A DNA stretch of 64,000 nucleotides from Pseudomonas sp. 10S4 (GTDB taxonomy: Bacteria; Pseudomonadota; Gammaproteobacteria; Pseudomonadales; Pseudomonadaceae): positions 3,100,001 through 3,164,000 of the forward strand of contig NZ_CP133774.1 in assembly GCF_034344865.1 (NCBI RefSeq), written 5' to 3'. The position numbers were made by a program, and so were the translations under genes. The notes under the pieces were generated by a model that made no database searches, was not told where the DNA came from, and saw nothing but the letters and a program-made list of their open reading frames with translations. Numbering within the stretch: position 1 is the stretch's first letter; each line of letters begins with the position of its first letter. Below, piece by piece: positions 46,243 through 56,545 of the stretch.

Positions 46243-47157
46243 ATGAGAATCCTCGGCATCTTCTGCCTGCTCCTGGCCCTCGGCGGTTGCAGCTCGCTGC
46301 TGTTTTACCCCGAGCCCGGCCAGCCATTCACCCCGGACAAAGCCAAGCTCGAATTTCGCGACGTCACCCTGACCACCGCCGATGGCCTGAAGCTGCACGG
46401 TTGGTGGCTACCGGCGGCAAAAGGCGTCGAAGTCAAAGGTACGGTGCTGCACCTGCATGGCAATGGCGGCAACCTTTCTTACCACTTGGGTGGCAGTTGG
46501 TGGTTACCGAAAGAGGGTTACCAAGTGTTGCTGGTGGACTACCGCGGTTATGGCTTGTCCGAAGGCAAACCGTCGCTGCCGGAGATCTATCAGGACATCG
46601 ACGCCGCGTTCAAATGGCTCGACCAGGCGCCCGAGGTCAAGGGCAAGCCGTTGATCGTTCTGGGTCAGAGCCTCGGCGGCTCGATGGCCGTGCATTACCT
46701 GGTCCAACACCCGGAACGTCAGCCCCAGCTCAAGGCCTTGGTCCTCGATGGCGCGCCCGCCAGCTACCGGGATGTCGGTCGATTTGCCCTGACTACCTCG
46801 TGGCTGACCTGGCCATTTCAGGTGCCGTTGTCGTGGCTGGTGCCGGACGGTGACAGCGCGATCAACTCCATGGCGCAGCTCAAGGGCGTGCCGAAACTGA
46901 TCTACCACAGCATCGACGACAACCTCGTGCCCCTTTCCAACGGCATTCGTCTGTATCAAGCTGCGCCGCCACCGCGGGTGCTGCAACTGACCCGTGGCGG
47001 TCATGTGCAGACCTTCGCCGACCCGGTCTGGCGTCAGGTGATGCTGCGCTACCTCGAAGACCCGCAGCATTTCAACGGTCTGCGCCGCCTGGGTGAAATC
47101 CCGAATTACCCGGTGCCCCTGAATTCAAAAGATGAACCACCAGAGAGTCCGCAATGA
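46243..47157 (+). CDS. Alpha/beta-hydrolase lipoprotein
   Basis: A 304-residue lipoprotein with lipobox LALGGC (C16) and an alpha/beta-hydrolase fold. Visible are the oxyanion-type motif LHLHGNGGN, DYRGYGLSEG, nucleophile elbow GQSLGG, the catalytic Asp region SIDDNLVPL and His in GGHVQTF. This is the BEM46/YfhR-type (DUF1749-like) group of esterases; the substrate is unknown. ATG at 46243 starts the signal peptide. It overlaps the next gene by 4 nt. Confidence 0.85.
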   Translation: MRILGIFCLLLALGGCSSLLFYPEPGQPFTPDKAKLEFRDVTLTTADGLKLHGWWLPAAKGVEVKGTVLHLHGNGGNLSYHLGGSWWLPKEGYQVLLVDYRGYGLSEGKPSLPEIYQDIDAAFKWLDQAPEVKGKPLIVLGQSLGGSMAVHYLVQHPERQPQLKALVLDGAPASYRDVGRFALTTSWLTWPFQVPLSWLVPDGDSAINSMAQLKGVPKLIYHSIDDNLVPLSNGIRLYQAAPPPRVLQLTRGGHVQTFADPVWRQVMLRYLEDPQHFNGLRRLGEIPNYPVPLNSKDEPPESPQ

Positions 47158-47483
47158 GTGAAGAACGTAACGCCATCCCGCTGATCATCACCGGTATCTG
47201 CACCATTCTCGGTACTGTCGGGGTGCTGTGGTACTACGGCTACCTGCATTTCGCCAAGCCTGAGGATGCGTTGCTGCTCAACGAATTCACCATGCTCAAG
47301 ACCGTGCCGGGCGAAGACTACAAAATCGCCCTGGAACCGGCCGCGCAAGTCGCTCAGTGCGTCGATGGCGTACTGGTGCTGTTCGACACCGAACAGAAAG
47401 GCCTGAGTGGAGTGTTGATCAACGGCCAGAAAAAAGCCGTGCGCTGCATGGGGCAGGAAACGCCGCAGAAACTTGAGCCGTAA
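47154..47483 (+). CDS. Small inner-membrane protein, unknown function
   Basis: A 109-residue protein with one N-terminal transmembrane helix (IPLIITGICTILGTVGVLWYYGY) and a soluble C-terminal part holding two Cys (QCVDGVLVLFD, RCMGQE). ATGA overlap with the hydrolase suggests translational coupling and a joint envelope function. I do not recognise a family. Confidence 0.7.
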   Translation: MSEERNAIPLIITGICTILGTVGVLWYYGYLHFAKPEDALLLNEFTMLKTVPGEDYKIALEPAAQVAQCVDGVLVLFDTEQKGLSGVLINGQKKAVRCMGQETPQKLEP

Positions 47484-47512
47484 CCCCCGATTCCGGCGTG
47501 GCGCTGATCCAC

Positions 47513-47644
47513 TGTGGCGAGGGAGCTTGCTCCCGCTCGGCTGCGTAGCAGCCGCCAACCCATTAATGCCGTCTGCCTGAAGGAATACGGTGCGAGGTTT
47601 AGGGTCTGCAGCGCAGCCCAGCGGGAGTAAGCTCCCTCGCCACA
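47513..47644. repeat. Family B intergenic palindromic element, copy 6
   Basis: Left arm TGTGGCGAGGGAGCTTGCTC, inner CTGCGTAGCAGCCG and CTGCAGCGCAGCCC, right arm ending GTAAGCTCCCTCGCCACA. It lies 3' of the 47154 gene. Confidence 0.8.
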
Positions 47645-47676
47645 AAAACAGTGGCAGCCATCAAGTCACCAGCAAC

Positions 47677-47712
47677 AAAAAGCCCCGCCTGATCAGATCA
47701 GGCGGGGCTTTT
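47677..47712. terminator. Bidirectional terminator between the 47154 gene and lptF
   Basis: AGCCCCGCCTGATC and GATCAGGCGGGGCT form a 14-nt inverted repeat with an A between. AAAAA precedes and TTTT follows, so it serves both convergent transcripts. Confidence 0.88.
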
Positions 47713-47729
47713 ACGTTACCGCGTGAAGC

Positions 47730-48518
47730 TTAGTTCGAACTGACTGCCGAACGTGGCACCACTGGCTGGTTGTCGTTGGAAATGGTCACTTCCACCCGAC
47801 GGTTCATCGCACGGCCCGACACGCTGCCGTTTTCGGCAACCGGGTATTCCTTGCCATACCCCTGAACGACGATGCGCGCTGGATCAACGCCCATTTTCAC
47901 CAGCGCTGTGCGTACCGAATCGGCACGACGCTCGGACAGCGACTGGTTATGGCTCGCGGTGCCGGTGCTGTCGGTGTAACCCTCGACAATCACTTTACGG
48001 TCCGGGTTTTCCTGAAGGAACTGCGACAGTTTGTTGATGTTCACCAGACCGCTGGACTTCAGGTCAGCACGGTCGGTAGCGAACAGCACATCACCGAAGG
48101 TGACCAAGGTGCCGCGATCGGTTTGCTTGGCGTTCAGGCTGTCTTGCAACTGCTTGATCTGCTGATCACGGGCATCCAGACGAGCCTGGGCACGTTGGGC
48201 TGCGGCGTTTTTCAGGTTGTTTTCAGCGGTGCGCAGGGCGATGGTCTGCTTGGCGACTTCCACGCGCTGGTTGGTCAGGTACGCCAGTTGGTCGACCTTG
48301 GCCTGGTTTTCCTTGTCCTGGTAGGCCTTGTCAGCCTTGTCCAGGTAATCGCTGGCGTCTTTGGTCTCAAGGGCCGCGACTTTGCTCGCTTGCGGGTTGG
48401 CTTGCAGGCCGGAGTAGTTCACGCGGGCCTGTTCCAGGTTCGCGTTCGGCGGGGTGGAGCAAGCTGCCAGGGCAACGCTTGCGGCCAGGAGAGCGGGGAT
48501 CATCAATTGTTTACGCAT
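47730..48518 (-). CDS. lptF: LptF-like OmpA-family lipoprotein
   Basis: A 262-residue outer-membrane lipoprotein with lipobox ALAAC (C20), a long coiled-coil middle (about 45-130, LDKADKAYQDKENQAKVDQLAYLTNQ) and a C-terminal OmpA peptidoglycan-binding domain (DVLFATDRADLKSSG, VEGYTDSTG, LSERRADSV, GRAMNRRVEV). The D and R for diaminopimelate binding are in these blocks. P. aeruginosa LptF (PA3692) is induced in mucoid cells and helps survival in stress. Its partner gene lies just upstream on the same strand. Confidence 0.9.
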   Translation of the reverse strand: MRKQLMIPALLAASVALAACSTPPNANLEQARVNYSGLQANPQASKVAALETKDASDYLDKADKAYQDKENQAKVDQLAYLTNQRVEVAKQTIALRTAENNLKNAAAQRAQARLDARDQQIKQLQDSLNAKQTDRGTLVTFGDVLFATDRADLKSSGLVNINKLSQFLQENPDRKVIVEGYTDSTGTASHNQSLSERRADSVRTALVKMGVDPARIVVQGYGKEYPVAENGSVSGRAMNRRVEVTISNDNQPVVPRSAVSSN

Positions 48519-48573
48519 AATGGTTCGTCCTTTCTATCGATAAGAGCTTCAGGCGTGTGGTCCGGATGCGCGC

Positions 48574-48987
48574 TTACTGCACAGTGCGCTGACTTTCCTG
48601 ACGCAGTTCCTGAACACCTTTCTGGGAATCCTTCAGAGCCTGTTCGGCTTTCATCGCCTGAGCCTTGCGTTCCGCGACGCGAGCGTCCCATTCGGCTTGC
48701 TCGGCGAGGGTCCGGGCTTCGTCATACTTTTTGTCGTGCATGGCGATTTCGGCTTGTTTGAGCTTGTCCTGCGCAGACTTCATTTCCACGGCTGCGAACT
48801 CGGTACCGCCGGCGCTGACTGCGCTGTTAACGGCCGATTGGGTCACGGCGTATTGCTCGGTCGGCGGATTGCCAGCGCAACCGGCGAGTACGAAGGTGCT
48901 GCCGATCGCCAAGGCAGCCAGTTTCAGACCGCGCAGGTGGGTGAACGAGGATTTGGCAGTGCTGGTCTTCATGGTCTTCAACTCCAT
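48574..48987 (-). CDS. DUF4398 lipoprotein, partner of LptF
   Basis: A 137-residue lipoprotein: signal peptide with lipobox VLAGC (C36) and a helical DUF4398 body (SAQDKLKQAEIAMHDKKYDEARTLAEQAEWDARVAERKAQAMKAEQALKDSQ), rich in Ala, Glu, Lys and Gln and probably a coiled coil. It precedes lptF by 55 nt on the same strand, as PA3691 and PA3692 in P. aeruginosa. ATG at 48987 is chosen because AGGAG lies 8 nt upstream; two later Met codons are also possible. Confidence 0.82.
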   Translation of the reverse strand: MELKTMKTSTAKSSFTHLRGLKLAALAIGSTFVLAGCAGNPPTEQYAVTQSAVNSAVSAGGTEFAAVEMKSAQDKLKQAEIAMHDKKYDEARTLAEQAEWDARVAERKAQAMKAEQALKDSQKGVQELRQESQRTVQ

Positions 48988-49258
48988 TGGATAACTCCTG
49001 AAAAACATCAAATTCCATCCTGGTTTAAGGAGCCGTCACCGAACATTCAAAGCGTGAAATGAAACGGCCGTACCAGGCGTGGTTAATGGGTACGACCCGA
49101 GGCGTTTTTCAAAAGTTCAGAGAAGATGGCCTATCGCCTGAAAAAACTTTGACCGAATGGACAAGGCTCTAAACCGGGAACTTTGGCGATGCGCAGCGGT
49201 ATTGCCGGTCTTTTCGAGACTTGGGAACACGCCATTTTTGAAGGGATATGCAAGGCAA

Positions 49259-49348
49259 TGTGGGAGCGGGCTTGCTCGCGAAAACGGTCTGATATTCATC
49301 ATCTTTGTTGCCTGAAACACCGCTTTCGCGAGCAAGCCCGCTCCCACA
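49259..49348. repeat. Family A REP inverted pair
   Basis: TGTGGGAGCGGGCTTGCTCG...CGAA, a 42-nt spacer, then TTCGCGAGCAAGCCCGCTCC...CACA. The rest of the 376-nt region 48988-49363 shows no gene; its left part probably holds the DUF4398-lptF promoter. Confidence 0.85.
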
Positions 49349-49363
49349 GGTTCTGCGACGGGA

Positions 49364-49708
49364 TCAATGTTTTTGCTTGTCGCTACCAGCCGATAAATCG
49401 TGCAAATGACGGCGGGACAATGCGAGAAAACGCGGGGTCGGACCGACGTCTTCGTACAGCGGGTCACCTTCTTCGTCGGTCGCCACCACGGTCTGGCCTC
49501 TCACGTAGGGGAAACTCGCCTCGAGCTCCTCAAGCGCCGCGCCGATCAACTCGCCCAGCAGTTCTTCGGGATGCCGTTTGGGGTACATCTCGGTAATCGC
49601 TGCCAGCCGGGCGGCGGCTTCCACGTCCAGGTGAATCGTGTAGCCAGTGTCGGTCAGGCGACCCTTGGCGTTTTCTTCCCAATGCTGGGCTAGCTCGCGA
49701 ATTTTCAT
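49364..49708 (-). CDS. Conserved small protein (pilin assembly-type annotation in relatives)
   Basis: A 114-residue soluble, acidic protein: MKIRELAQHWEENAKGRLTD, a helical block LDVEAAARLAAITEMYPKRH, and GPTPRFLALSRRHL near the end. The start fits antitoxin-like or chaperone-like small proteins, but I do not recognise a function. Relatives in pseudomonads are sometimes labelled pilin assembly protein without good evidence. ATG at 49708 is the natural start; 49726 is an upstream option. It is divergent from ppc. Confidence 0.65.
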   Translation of the reverse strand: MKIRELAQHWEENAKGRLTDTGYTIHLDVEAAARLAAITEMYPKRHPEELLGELIGAALEELEASFPYVRGQTVVATDEEGDPLYEDVGPTPRFLALSRRHLHDLSAGSDKQKH

Positions 49709-49908
49709 AATGACCTCATGGCACACCTGCTCGTGGCAGGCAGGGTGAGTGTCCGGCTTTGGCCGGCGGCAGCCGTTGTACGGCTTACTGTTGAGACTAG
49801 CTTTAACGCCTAAGGTTTAAAGTCCCTTCGTCGTTTGCTTGTAAGAACCGCTTTACGGCGGCACTCTTAACGTTCATAGCCGCCCGGATTTTTGCTGGAG
49901 AACTGCTG

Positions 49909-52539
49909 ATGACCGATATTGATGCACGCTTGCGCGAGGACGTTCACCTGTTGGGTGAACTGTTGGGCAACACCATTCGTGAACAGTACGGGGATGGTTT
50001 TCTCGACAAGATCGAGCAGATCCGCAAGGGCGCCAAGGCCGACCGTCGCGGTTCGATGGACGCCGAACTCAGCGCCAGCCTCAACCAATTGAGCGAAGAC
50101 GAGTTGCTGCCGGTGGCGCGGGCGTTCAACCAGTTCCTCAACCTGGCCAATATCGCCGAGCAATATCAGCTGATTCACCGCCGCGAAGAGTCGCAGCCCG
50201 CGCCGTTCGAAGCCCGGGTGCTGCCGGAACTGCTCGCCCGTCTGCGTGCTGAAGGCCACAGCGCCGAATCCCTTGCGCGACAGCTCGGTCGACTGGAAAT
50301 CGAGTTGGTGTTAACCGCTCACCCGACCGAAGTGGCCCGCCGCACGCTGATCCAGAAATACGATGCCATCGCCGCGCAACTGGCGGCCCAGGACCATCGT
50401 GACCTGACCAGCGCCGAGCGCGAGCAGATCCAGGCGAAATTGCAGCGTCTGATCGCCGAAGCCTGGCACACCGAAGAAATCCGCCGCACCCGCCCAACGC
50501 CTGTCGACGAAGCCAAATGGGGCTTTGCGGTGATCGAACATTCGCTGTGGCAAGCGATTCCCAACTATTTGCGCAAGGCCGATCTAGCGCTGCACGCCGC
50601 CACCGGCCTGCGTTTGCCACTGGAGGCGGCGCCGATCCGCTTTGCTTCGTGGATGGGCGGCGATCGCGACGGCAACCCGAATGTCACGGCGTCCGTCACC
50701 CGCGAAGTGCTGTTGCTGGCGCGCTGGATGGCGGCTGATTTGTACCTGCGTGATGTCGATCATCTGGCCGCCGAGTTGTCGATGCAGCAGGCCAGTGAAG
50801 CCCTGAAAGCCAAGGCCGGCGACAGCGCCGAACCTTACCGCGCGGTGCTCAAGCAATTGCGCGAACGTCTGCGGGCAACTCGCAATTGGGCCCAGGCATC
50901 CTTGAAAGTGAGCACGCCAGCAACCGCCGATGTGCTGCAAAACAACCGCGACCTGCTTGATCCGCTGGAACTGTGTTTCAACTCGCTGCATGAATGCGGC
51001 ATGGGCGTGATTGCCGACGGTCCGCTGCTCGATTGCCTGCGTCGTGCGGTGACCTTTGGCTTGTTCCTGGTCCGTCTCGACGTGCGTCAGGATTCGTCGC
51101 GGCACACCGCTGCCATGACTGAAATCACCGATTACCTGGGCCTCGGTCGCTACGAAGACTGGAGCGAGGAAGAGCGCATCGCCTTCCTGATGCGCGAGCA
51201 GAACAATCGTCGGCCATTGTTGCCGGCGTATTTCAAGCCGTCCGCTGACACCGCCGAAGTGCTGGCGACCTGCCGGGAAATCGCCGCTGCACCGGGCGCG
51301 TCCCTCGGCTCTTATGTGATCTCCATGGCCGGCGCCGCTTCCGATGTGCTGGCGGTGCAACTGTTGCTCAAAGAGGCCGGCGTATTGCGGCCGATGCGCG
51401 TGGTGCCGCTGTTTGAAACCCTCGCCGACCTCGATAACGCCGGCCCGGTGATCGAAAAGCTGTTGCTGCTGCCGGGCTATCGCGCGCGCCTGCAAGGGCC
51501 GCAGGAAGTGATGATCGGTTACTCCGATTCGGCCAAGGACGCCGGCACCACGGCGGCGGCCTGGGCGCAGTATCGGGCGCAGGAACGTTTGGTGGATATC
51601 TGCCGCGAGCAGCAAGTGGAGTTGCTGTTGTTCCACGGTCGCGGTGGCACCGTGGGCCGTGGTGGCGGCCCGGCGCACGCGGCAATTCTGTCGCAGCCGC
51701 CGGGTTCGGTGGCGGGGCGTTTCCGCACCACTGAGCAGGGGGAAATGATCCGTTTCAAATTCGGTTTGCCGGACATCGCCGAGCAGAACCTCAATCTGTA
51801 TCTGGCCGCGGTGCTCGAAGCGACCTTGCTGCCGCCACCGCCGCCGGAGCCTGCCTGGCGTCATCTGATGGACGAATTGGCGGCGGATGGTGTCAGTGCT
51901 TACCGCGCCGTGGTGCGCGAGAATCCACAATTCGTCGAGTACTTCCGTCAGTCCACGCCGGAACAGGAACTCGGACGGTTGCCGTTGGGCAGTCGCCCGG
52001 CCAAGCGCCGCGCTGGCGGGATTGAAAGCCTGCGAGCGATTCCGTGGATCTTCGGCTGGACCCAGACACGCCTGATGCTGCCGGCCTGGCTCGGTTGGGA
52101 GGCTGCCCTGAGCAAGGCACTGGAACGTGGTGAAGGTGAGTTGCTGGGGCAGATGCGCGAGCAGTGGCCGTTCTTCCGCACGCGCATCGATATGCTGGAA
52201 ATGGTGCTGGCCAAGGCTGACGCGGACATCGCGCTGTCTTACGATGAGCGGCTGGTGGAGCCGGATCTTCTACCTTTGGGCGCGCACTTACGCGACCTAT
52301 TGTCGCAGGCCTGTGCGGTGGTCCTTGGCCTGACTGGCCAGTCGCAGCTACTGGCACATAGCCCAGACACCCTCGAATTCATTCGCCTGCGCAACACTTA
52401 CCTCGACCCCCTTCATCTATTGCAGGCCGAGCTGTTGGCCCGTTCGCGGCAACAGGAAGTGGCGCAGGGCAGCCCGGTAGAACAGGCGCTGCTGGTGTCT
52501 GTGGCGGGGATTGCCGCCGGTTTGCGAAATACCGGCTAA
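49909..52539 (+). CDS. ppc: Phosphoenolpyruvate carboxylase
   Basis: Adds bicarbonate to PEP to refill oxaloacetate for the TCA cycle. The 876-residue length is normal. Catalytic blocks are visible: [14 protein letters not shown] (active-site His), [29 protein letters not shown], and [39 protein letters not shown], with the glycine-rich active-site loop and conserved Arg residues. The C-terminus ends AAGLRNTG, as the typical xNTG. Start at 49909 ([20 protein letters not shown]) fits the family. Confidence 0.97.
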   Translation: MTDIDARLREDVHLLGELLGNTIREQYGDGFLDKIEQIRKGAKADRRGSMDAELSASLNQLSEDELLPVARAFNQFLNLANIAEQYQLIHRREESQPAPFEARVLPELLARLRAEGHSAESLARQLGRLEIELVLTAHPTEVARRTLIQKYDAIAAQLAAQDHRDLTSAEREQIQAKLQRLIAEAWHTEEIRRTRPTPVDEAKWGFAVIEHSLWQAIPNYLRKADLALHAATGLRLPLEAAPIRFASWMGGDRDGNPNVTASVTREVLLLARWMAADLYLRDVDHLAAELSMQQASEALKAKAGDSAEPYRAVLKQLRERLRATRNWAQASLKVSTPATADVLQNNRDLLDPLELCFNSLHECGMGVIADGPLLDCLRRAVTFGLFLVRLDVRQDSSRHTAAMTEITDYLGLGRYEDWSEEERIAFLMREQNNRRPLLPAYFKPSADTAEVLATCREIAAAPGASLGSYVISMAGAASDVLAVQLLLKEAGVLRPMRVVPLFETLADLDNAGPVIEKLLLLPGYRARLQGPQEVMIGYSDSAKDAGTTAAAWAQYRAQERLVDICREQQVELLLFHGRGGTVGRGGGPAHAAILSQPPGSVAGRFRTTEQGEMIRFKFGLPDIAEQNLNLYLAAVLEATLLPPPPPEPAWRHLMDELAADGVSAYRAVVRENPQFVEYFRQSTPEQELGRLPLGSRPAKRRAGGIESLRAIPWIFGWTQTRLMLPAWLGWEAALSKALERGEGELLGQMREQWPFFRTRIDMLEMVLAKADADIALSYDERLVEPDLLPLGAHLRDLLSQACAVVLGLTGQSQLLAHSPDTLEFIRLRNTYLDPLHLLQAELLARSRQQEVAQGSPVEQALLVSVAGIAAGLRNTG

Positions 52540-53475
<936 letters not shown>

Positions 53476-53568
53476 AAAGTCTGAATCGCTTCATCTTCTA
53501 CGGCCCGCTTGCGGGTCGTAGTTGTTTATACTGGCGCACTTTTTCTGACCTCTCTTACGGAAACATCG

Positions 53569-54243
53569 ATGAGCACCTTGCTGGCCCTGGACACCGCGAC
53601 TGAAGCTTGCTCCGTTGCCTTGCTGCATAACGGCAAGGTCACGAGCCATTACGAGGTGATCCCGCGCCTGCATGCGCAGAAGCTGCTGCCGATGATCCAG
53701 CAATTGCTGGCCGACGCCGGTACCACCCTGCAAGCGGTGGATGCCATCGCGTTCGGCCGTGGGCCCGGCGCTTTCACCGGTGTGCGGATCGCCATTGGCG
53801 TGGTGCAGGGTTTGGCGTTTGCGCTGGAGCGTCCGGTGTTGCCGGTGTCTGATCTGGCCGTACTGGCCCAGCGTGCCTATCGCGAACACGGCGTAAGCCA
53901 AGTCGCAGCGGCCATCGATGCGCGGATGGATGAAGTGTATTGGGGCTGCTACCGCGAAACGGCGGGGGAGATGCGGCTTGTCGGTAACGAAGCCGTGTTG
54001 CCGCCGGAAGTCGCAGCATTGCCGGCCGATGCCAGCGGCGAGTGGTTCGGCGCTGGCACCGGTTGGGGGTATGCCGAGCGTATCGGCGTTAACCTGATCG
54101 GGCAGGATGCGGGAATGTTGCCCCATGCTGAAGACCTGCTGACGCTGGCGCGGTTTGCCTGGGCGCGAGGGGCGGCGATTGTGGCGGATGATGCGCAGCC
54201 GGTTTATCTGCGCGACAAGGTCGCCACGCCCAAGGCCCGTTGA
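53569..54243 (+). CDS. tsaB: TsaB, tRNA threonylcarbamoyl-adenosine biosynthesis protein
   Basis: Scaffold partner of TsaD for t6A37 formation on ANN-decoding tRNAs. The 224-residue protein has an ASKHA-type fold: LALDTATEACSVALLHNG, the region GRGPGAFTGVRIAIGVVQGLAF, and a degenerate second half. ATG at 53569 starts MSTLLALDTATEAC; the longer frame to 53509 lacks support. It follows adk after 93 nt. Confidence 0.95.
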   Translation: MSTLLALDTATEACSVALLHNGKVTSHYEVIPRLHAQKLLPMIQQLLADAGTTLQAVDAIAFGRGPGAFTGVRIAIGVVQGLAFALERPVLPVSDLAVLAQRAYREHGVSQVAAAIDARMDEVYWGCYRETAGEMRLVGNEAVLPPEVAALPADASGEWFGAGTGWGYAERIGVNLIGQDAGMLPHAEDLLTLARFAWARGAAIVADDAQPVYLRDKVATPKAR

Positions 54244-54255
54244 CCGAGGGACTTT

Positions 54256-54373
54256 TGTGGCGAGGGGCTTGCCCCCGTTGGGCTGCGAAGCGGCCCCATA
54301 TTTCATCAGGCACACCGCGTGTGCAGGTTTTACGACTGCTTCGCAGCCGAACGGGGGCGAGCCCCTCGCCACA
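54256..54373. repeat. Family B intergenic palindromic element, copy 7
   Basis: Left arm TGTGGCGAGGGGCTTGCCCC, inner GCTGCGAAGCGGCCCC and CTGCTTCGCAGCCG, right arm ending GGGGCGAGCCCCTCGCCACA. It lies between tsaB and the 54520 gene. Confidence 0.8.
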
Positions 54374-54519
54374 ATTGGTATTCCAGCATTAGCCAATCGT
54401 CAGTTTCTACCCGCCCGCTTTAAACCTTTTTCCTTTTATGTGTTCTAGTTATCACTCGACAGTTTGCGAAGTGGGTAATGCGCCACTAAACTGCCATCAC
54501 TGATACCGAGCATGCACTT

Positions 54520-54828
54520 ATGCGTATAGACGGCCTTTCCTCTCAGTCCTACCCCATCAAGCGCAAGCCTCGCAAAGGCAATGTCGCGCTGGATGAATCC
54601 GTCGATGACATCGACGGCGAGCTGGAATTTCCGACTGAAGAGCAACTGGCCGCCCGCGCTGCCAAAGCCTCCGCACAACGCTTGAGCAATCTCCCCGCCC
54701 GTCAGCAAGACATGATTTATCACCGCGCCATGAGCAAAAGCGTAGCGATGGCCCTGGCCAGCTACCTGAGCACCGCCGGTTTTGTCGATTGGGATGCTGA
54801 TGTGCTGGGCCTCGACCTGTACATCTGA
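54520..54828 (+). CDS. Conserved hypothetical protein, 102 aa
   Basis: Starts MRIDGLSSQSYPIKRKPRKG, then an acidic stretch (DESVDDIDGELEFPTEEQLAARA), then a hydrophobic C-terminal helix (SKSVAMALASYLSTAGFVDWDADVLGLDLYI). No named family was recognised. Its stop codon overlaps the DUF72 start by one base (TGATG), so they are coupled. The 5' end fits a Pseudomonas-restricted protein. Confidence 0.6.
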   Translation: MRIDGLSSQSYPIKRKPRKGNVALDESVDDIDGELEFPTEEQLAARAAKASAQRLSNLPARQQDMIYHRAMSKSVAMALASYLSTAGFVDWDADVLGLDLYI

Positions 54829-55688
54829 TGCTGCTGCCTTACTACCTCGGCTGCCCGTCCTGGAGTGAAAACGCCTGGCGCGATTACCTCTATCCGCAAG
54901 ACGCCAAACCCGCCGAATTCCTGAATCTCTATTCCCAAGTGTTCAACGCCGTCGAAGGCAACACGACCTTCTACGCGAGCCCGTCTGCCGCCACCGTGCA
55001 GCGCTGGGCCGAGATCATGCCCGAACACTTTCGCTTCACCGCCAAATTCCCCGGCGACATCAGCCACAGCGGTGACCTGCGTGAACAACTGACCGCTGCC
55101 GAAACCTTCCTTCAACTGCTCAGCCCACTGGGCGAGCGGGTTTCCCCGGTCTGGCTGCAATTATCCAAAAGCTTCACCCCGCAACGACTCTCCGAGCTGG
55201 CCGGTTTTATCGACGCCGTCGACCGACCGCTGGCGGTCGAAGTGCGGCATGACGCATTCTTTGCCAAGGGCGATGCCGAACGCATGCTCAATCGCCTGCT
55301 GCTGGACCGCGGTGTCGAGCGTATCTGCCTCGATCCACGCGCGCTGTTCAGTTGTATTTCTACCGACCCTTCGGTGCTCCACGCCCAATCGAAAAAGCCC
55401 AAAGTGCCAGTGCGCCCGGCGGCATTCACGCAATTTCCGCAGGTGCGTTTTATCGGCCATCCGCAGCTTGAGGCCAACGATCCATTCCTGGTGCCGTGGG
55501 TCGAGAAAATTGCCGTGTGGATCGAAGAGGGTCGTACGCCCTATATCTTCCTGCACACCGCCGACAACCTGCTGGCGGCGAAACTGGCGCAACGTTTTCA
55601 CGCCAAGCTGATGACGCGTTTGCCTGGCTTGCTGCCGCTGCCTGAGCTATACAGAGAACCCGCCGCGGAGCAACTTGGTCTGCTCTGA
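54828..55688 (+). CDS. DUF72 family protein (TIM-barrel-like)
   Basis: A 286-residue protein of the DUF72/YecE family. Visible are YYLGCPSWSENAWRDYLYP (start), NTTFYASPSAATVQRWAEIMPEHFRFTAKFP, LAVEVRHDAFF and PYIFLHTADNL near the end. The fold is a TIM barrel; the activity is not known. Translation is coupled to the 54520 gene. Length is normal. Confidence 0.87.
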   Translation: MLLPYYLGCPSWSENAWRDYLYPQDAKPAEFLNLYSQVFNAVEGNTTFYASPSAATVQRWAEIMPEHFRFTAKFPGDISHSGDLREQLTAAETFLQLLSPLGERVSPVWLQLSKSFTPQRLSELAGFIDAVDRPLAVEVRHDAFFAKGDAERMLNRLLLDRGVERICLDPRALFSCISTDPSVLHAQSKKPKVPVRPAAFTQFPQVRFIGHPQLEANDPFLVPWVEKIAVWIEEGRTPYIFLHTADNLLAAKLAQRFHAKLMTRLPGLLPLPELYREPAAEQLGLL

Positions 55689-55720
55689 GGTGGATTCTTC
55701 CTCTTCTCAGGAGCCTGCCA

Positions 55721-56543
55721 ATGGATGCGCAAACCCTTCGAGCCCAGGCGTTCAAAGCACTGCATGAACGCGCGGGGGCTTTTGTCATTCCCAACCCTTG
55801 GGACGCCGGCTCGGCGAAAATGCTCGCCAGCCTTGGCTTCGAGGCGCTGGCGACCACCAGTGCCGGTTATGCTTTTTCTAACGGTCGTGCCGATGGTGCG
55901 TTGACCCTCGACGACACCCTGCTGAACGTCCAGGCGATTGTTGCGGCCACGGATCTGCCGGTGGCGGTCGATCTGGAAAACGGCTTCGCAGACGACCCGG
56001 CCGAATGCGCGCAGAGTATTTTGCGCGCAGCGGCGGCGGGCGCTGTCGGCGGCTCGATCGAAGATGCAACTGGCCGTGAAGAGGCGCCGATCTACTGCTT
56101 CGAACATGCCGTGGCGCGTATCGAAGCGGCGGTCGCGGCGGCGCGTAGCCTGCCTTTCCCATTCATGTTGACGGCCCGGGCCGAGAATTTTCTGCACGGC
56201 AATCCTGATCTCGCCGACACCATCCGCCGCTTGCAGGCGTTCGCCGAAGCGGGCGCCGACGTGTTGTATGCGCCGGGTCTGCGCAGTGCCGAAGAGGTGT
56301 TGGCGGTGGTCCGTGCCGTGGCGCCGAAACCGGTCAATGTGTTGATGTCCGGCGGGCTCAAGTTGACGGTCGAGGAACTGAGCGATATGGGCGTCAAGCG
56401 CATCAGCGTCGGCTCGGCGACGAGCCCTTGCGGCGTATGGCGAGTTCTTCCGCGCGGCTGAAGAGATCAAGACGTCGGGCACGTTCAGCTTTACGTCGCG
56501 CTCCATGCCGTACGCGCAGGCCAATAAGTTTTTCAAAGGCTGA
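55721..56543 (+). pseudogene. Isocitrate lyase/PEP-mutase superfamily protein (frameshift near the end)
   Basis: Belongs to the ICL/PEPM superfamily, phosphoenolpyruvate phosphomutase-like: PNPWDAGSAKMLASLGFEALATTSAGYAFSNG (substrate region), DLENGFADDPAEC (Mg-binding Asp), SIEDATG, and a RAENFLHG catalytic-loop region. The first 236 residues are in frame. The break is at 56425-56427, where CCC for CC shifts the frame; the repaired tail AAYGEFFRAAEEIKTSGTF...QANKFFKG ends at TGA 56541-56543. The repaired length is about 273 residues. Its substrate is unknown. Confidence 0.82.
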
Positions 56544-56545
56544 AG

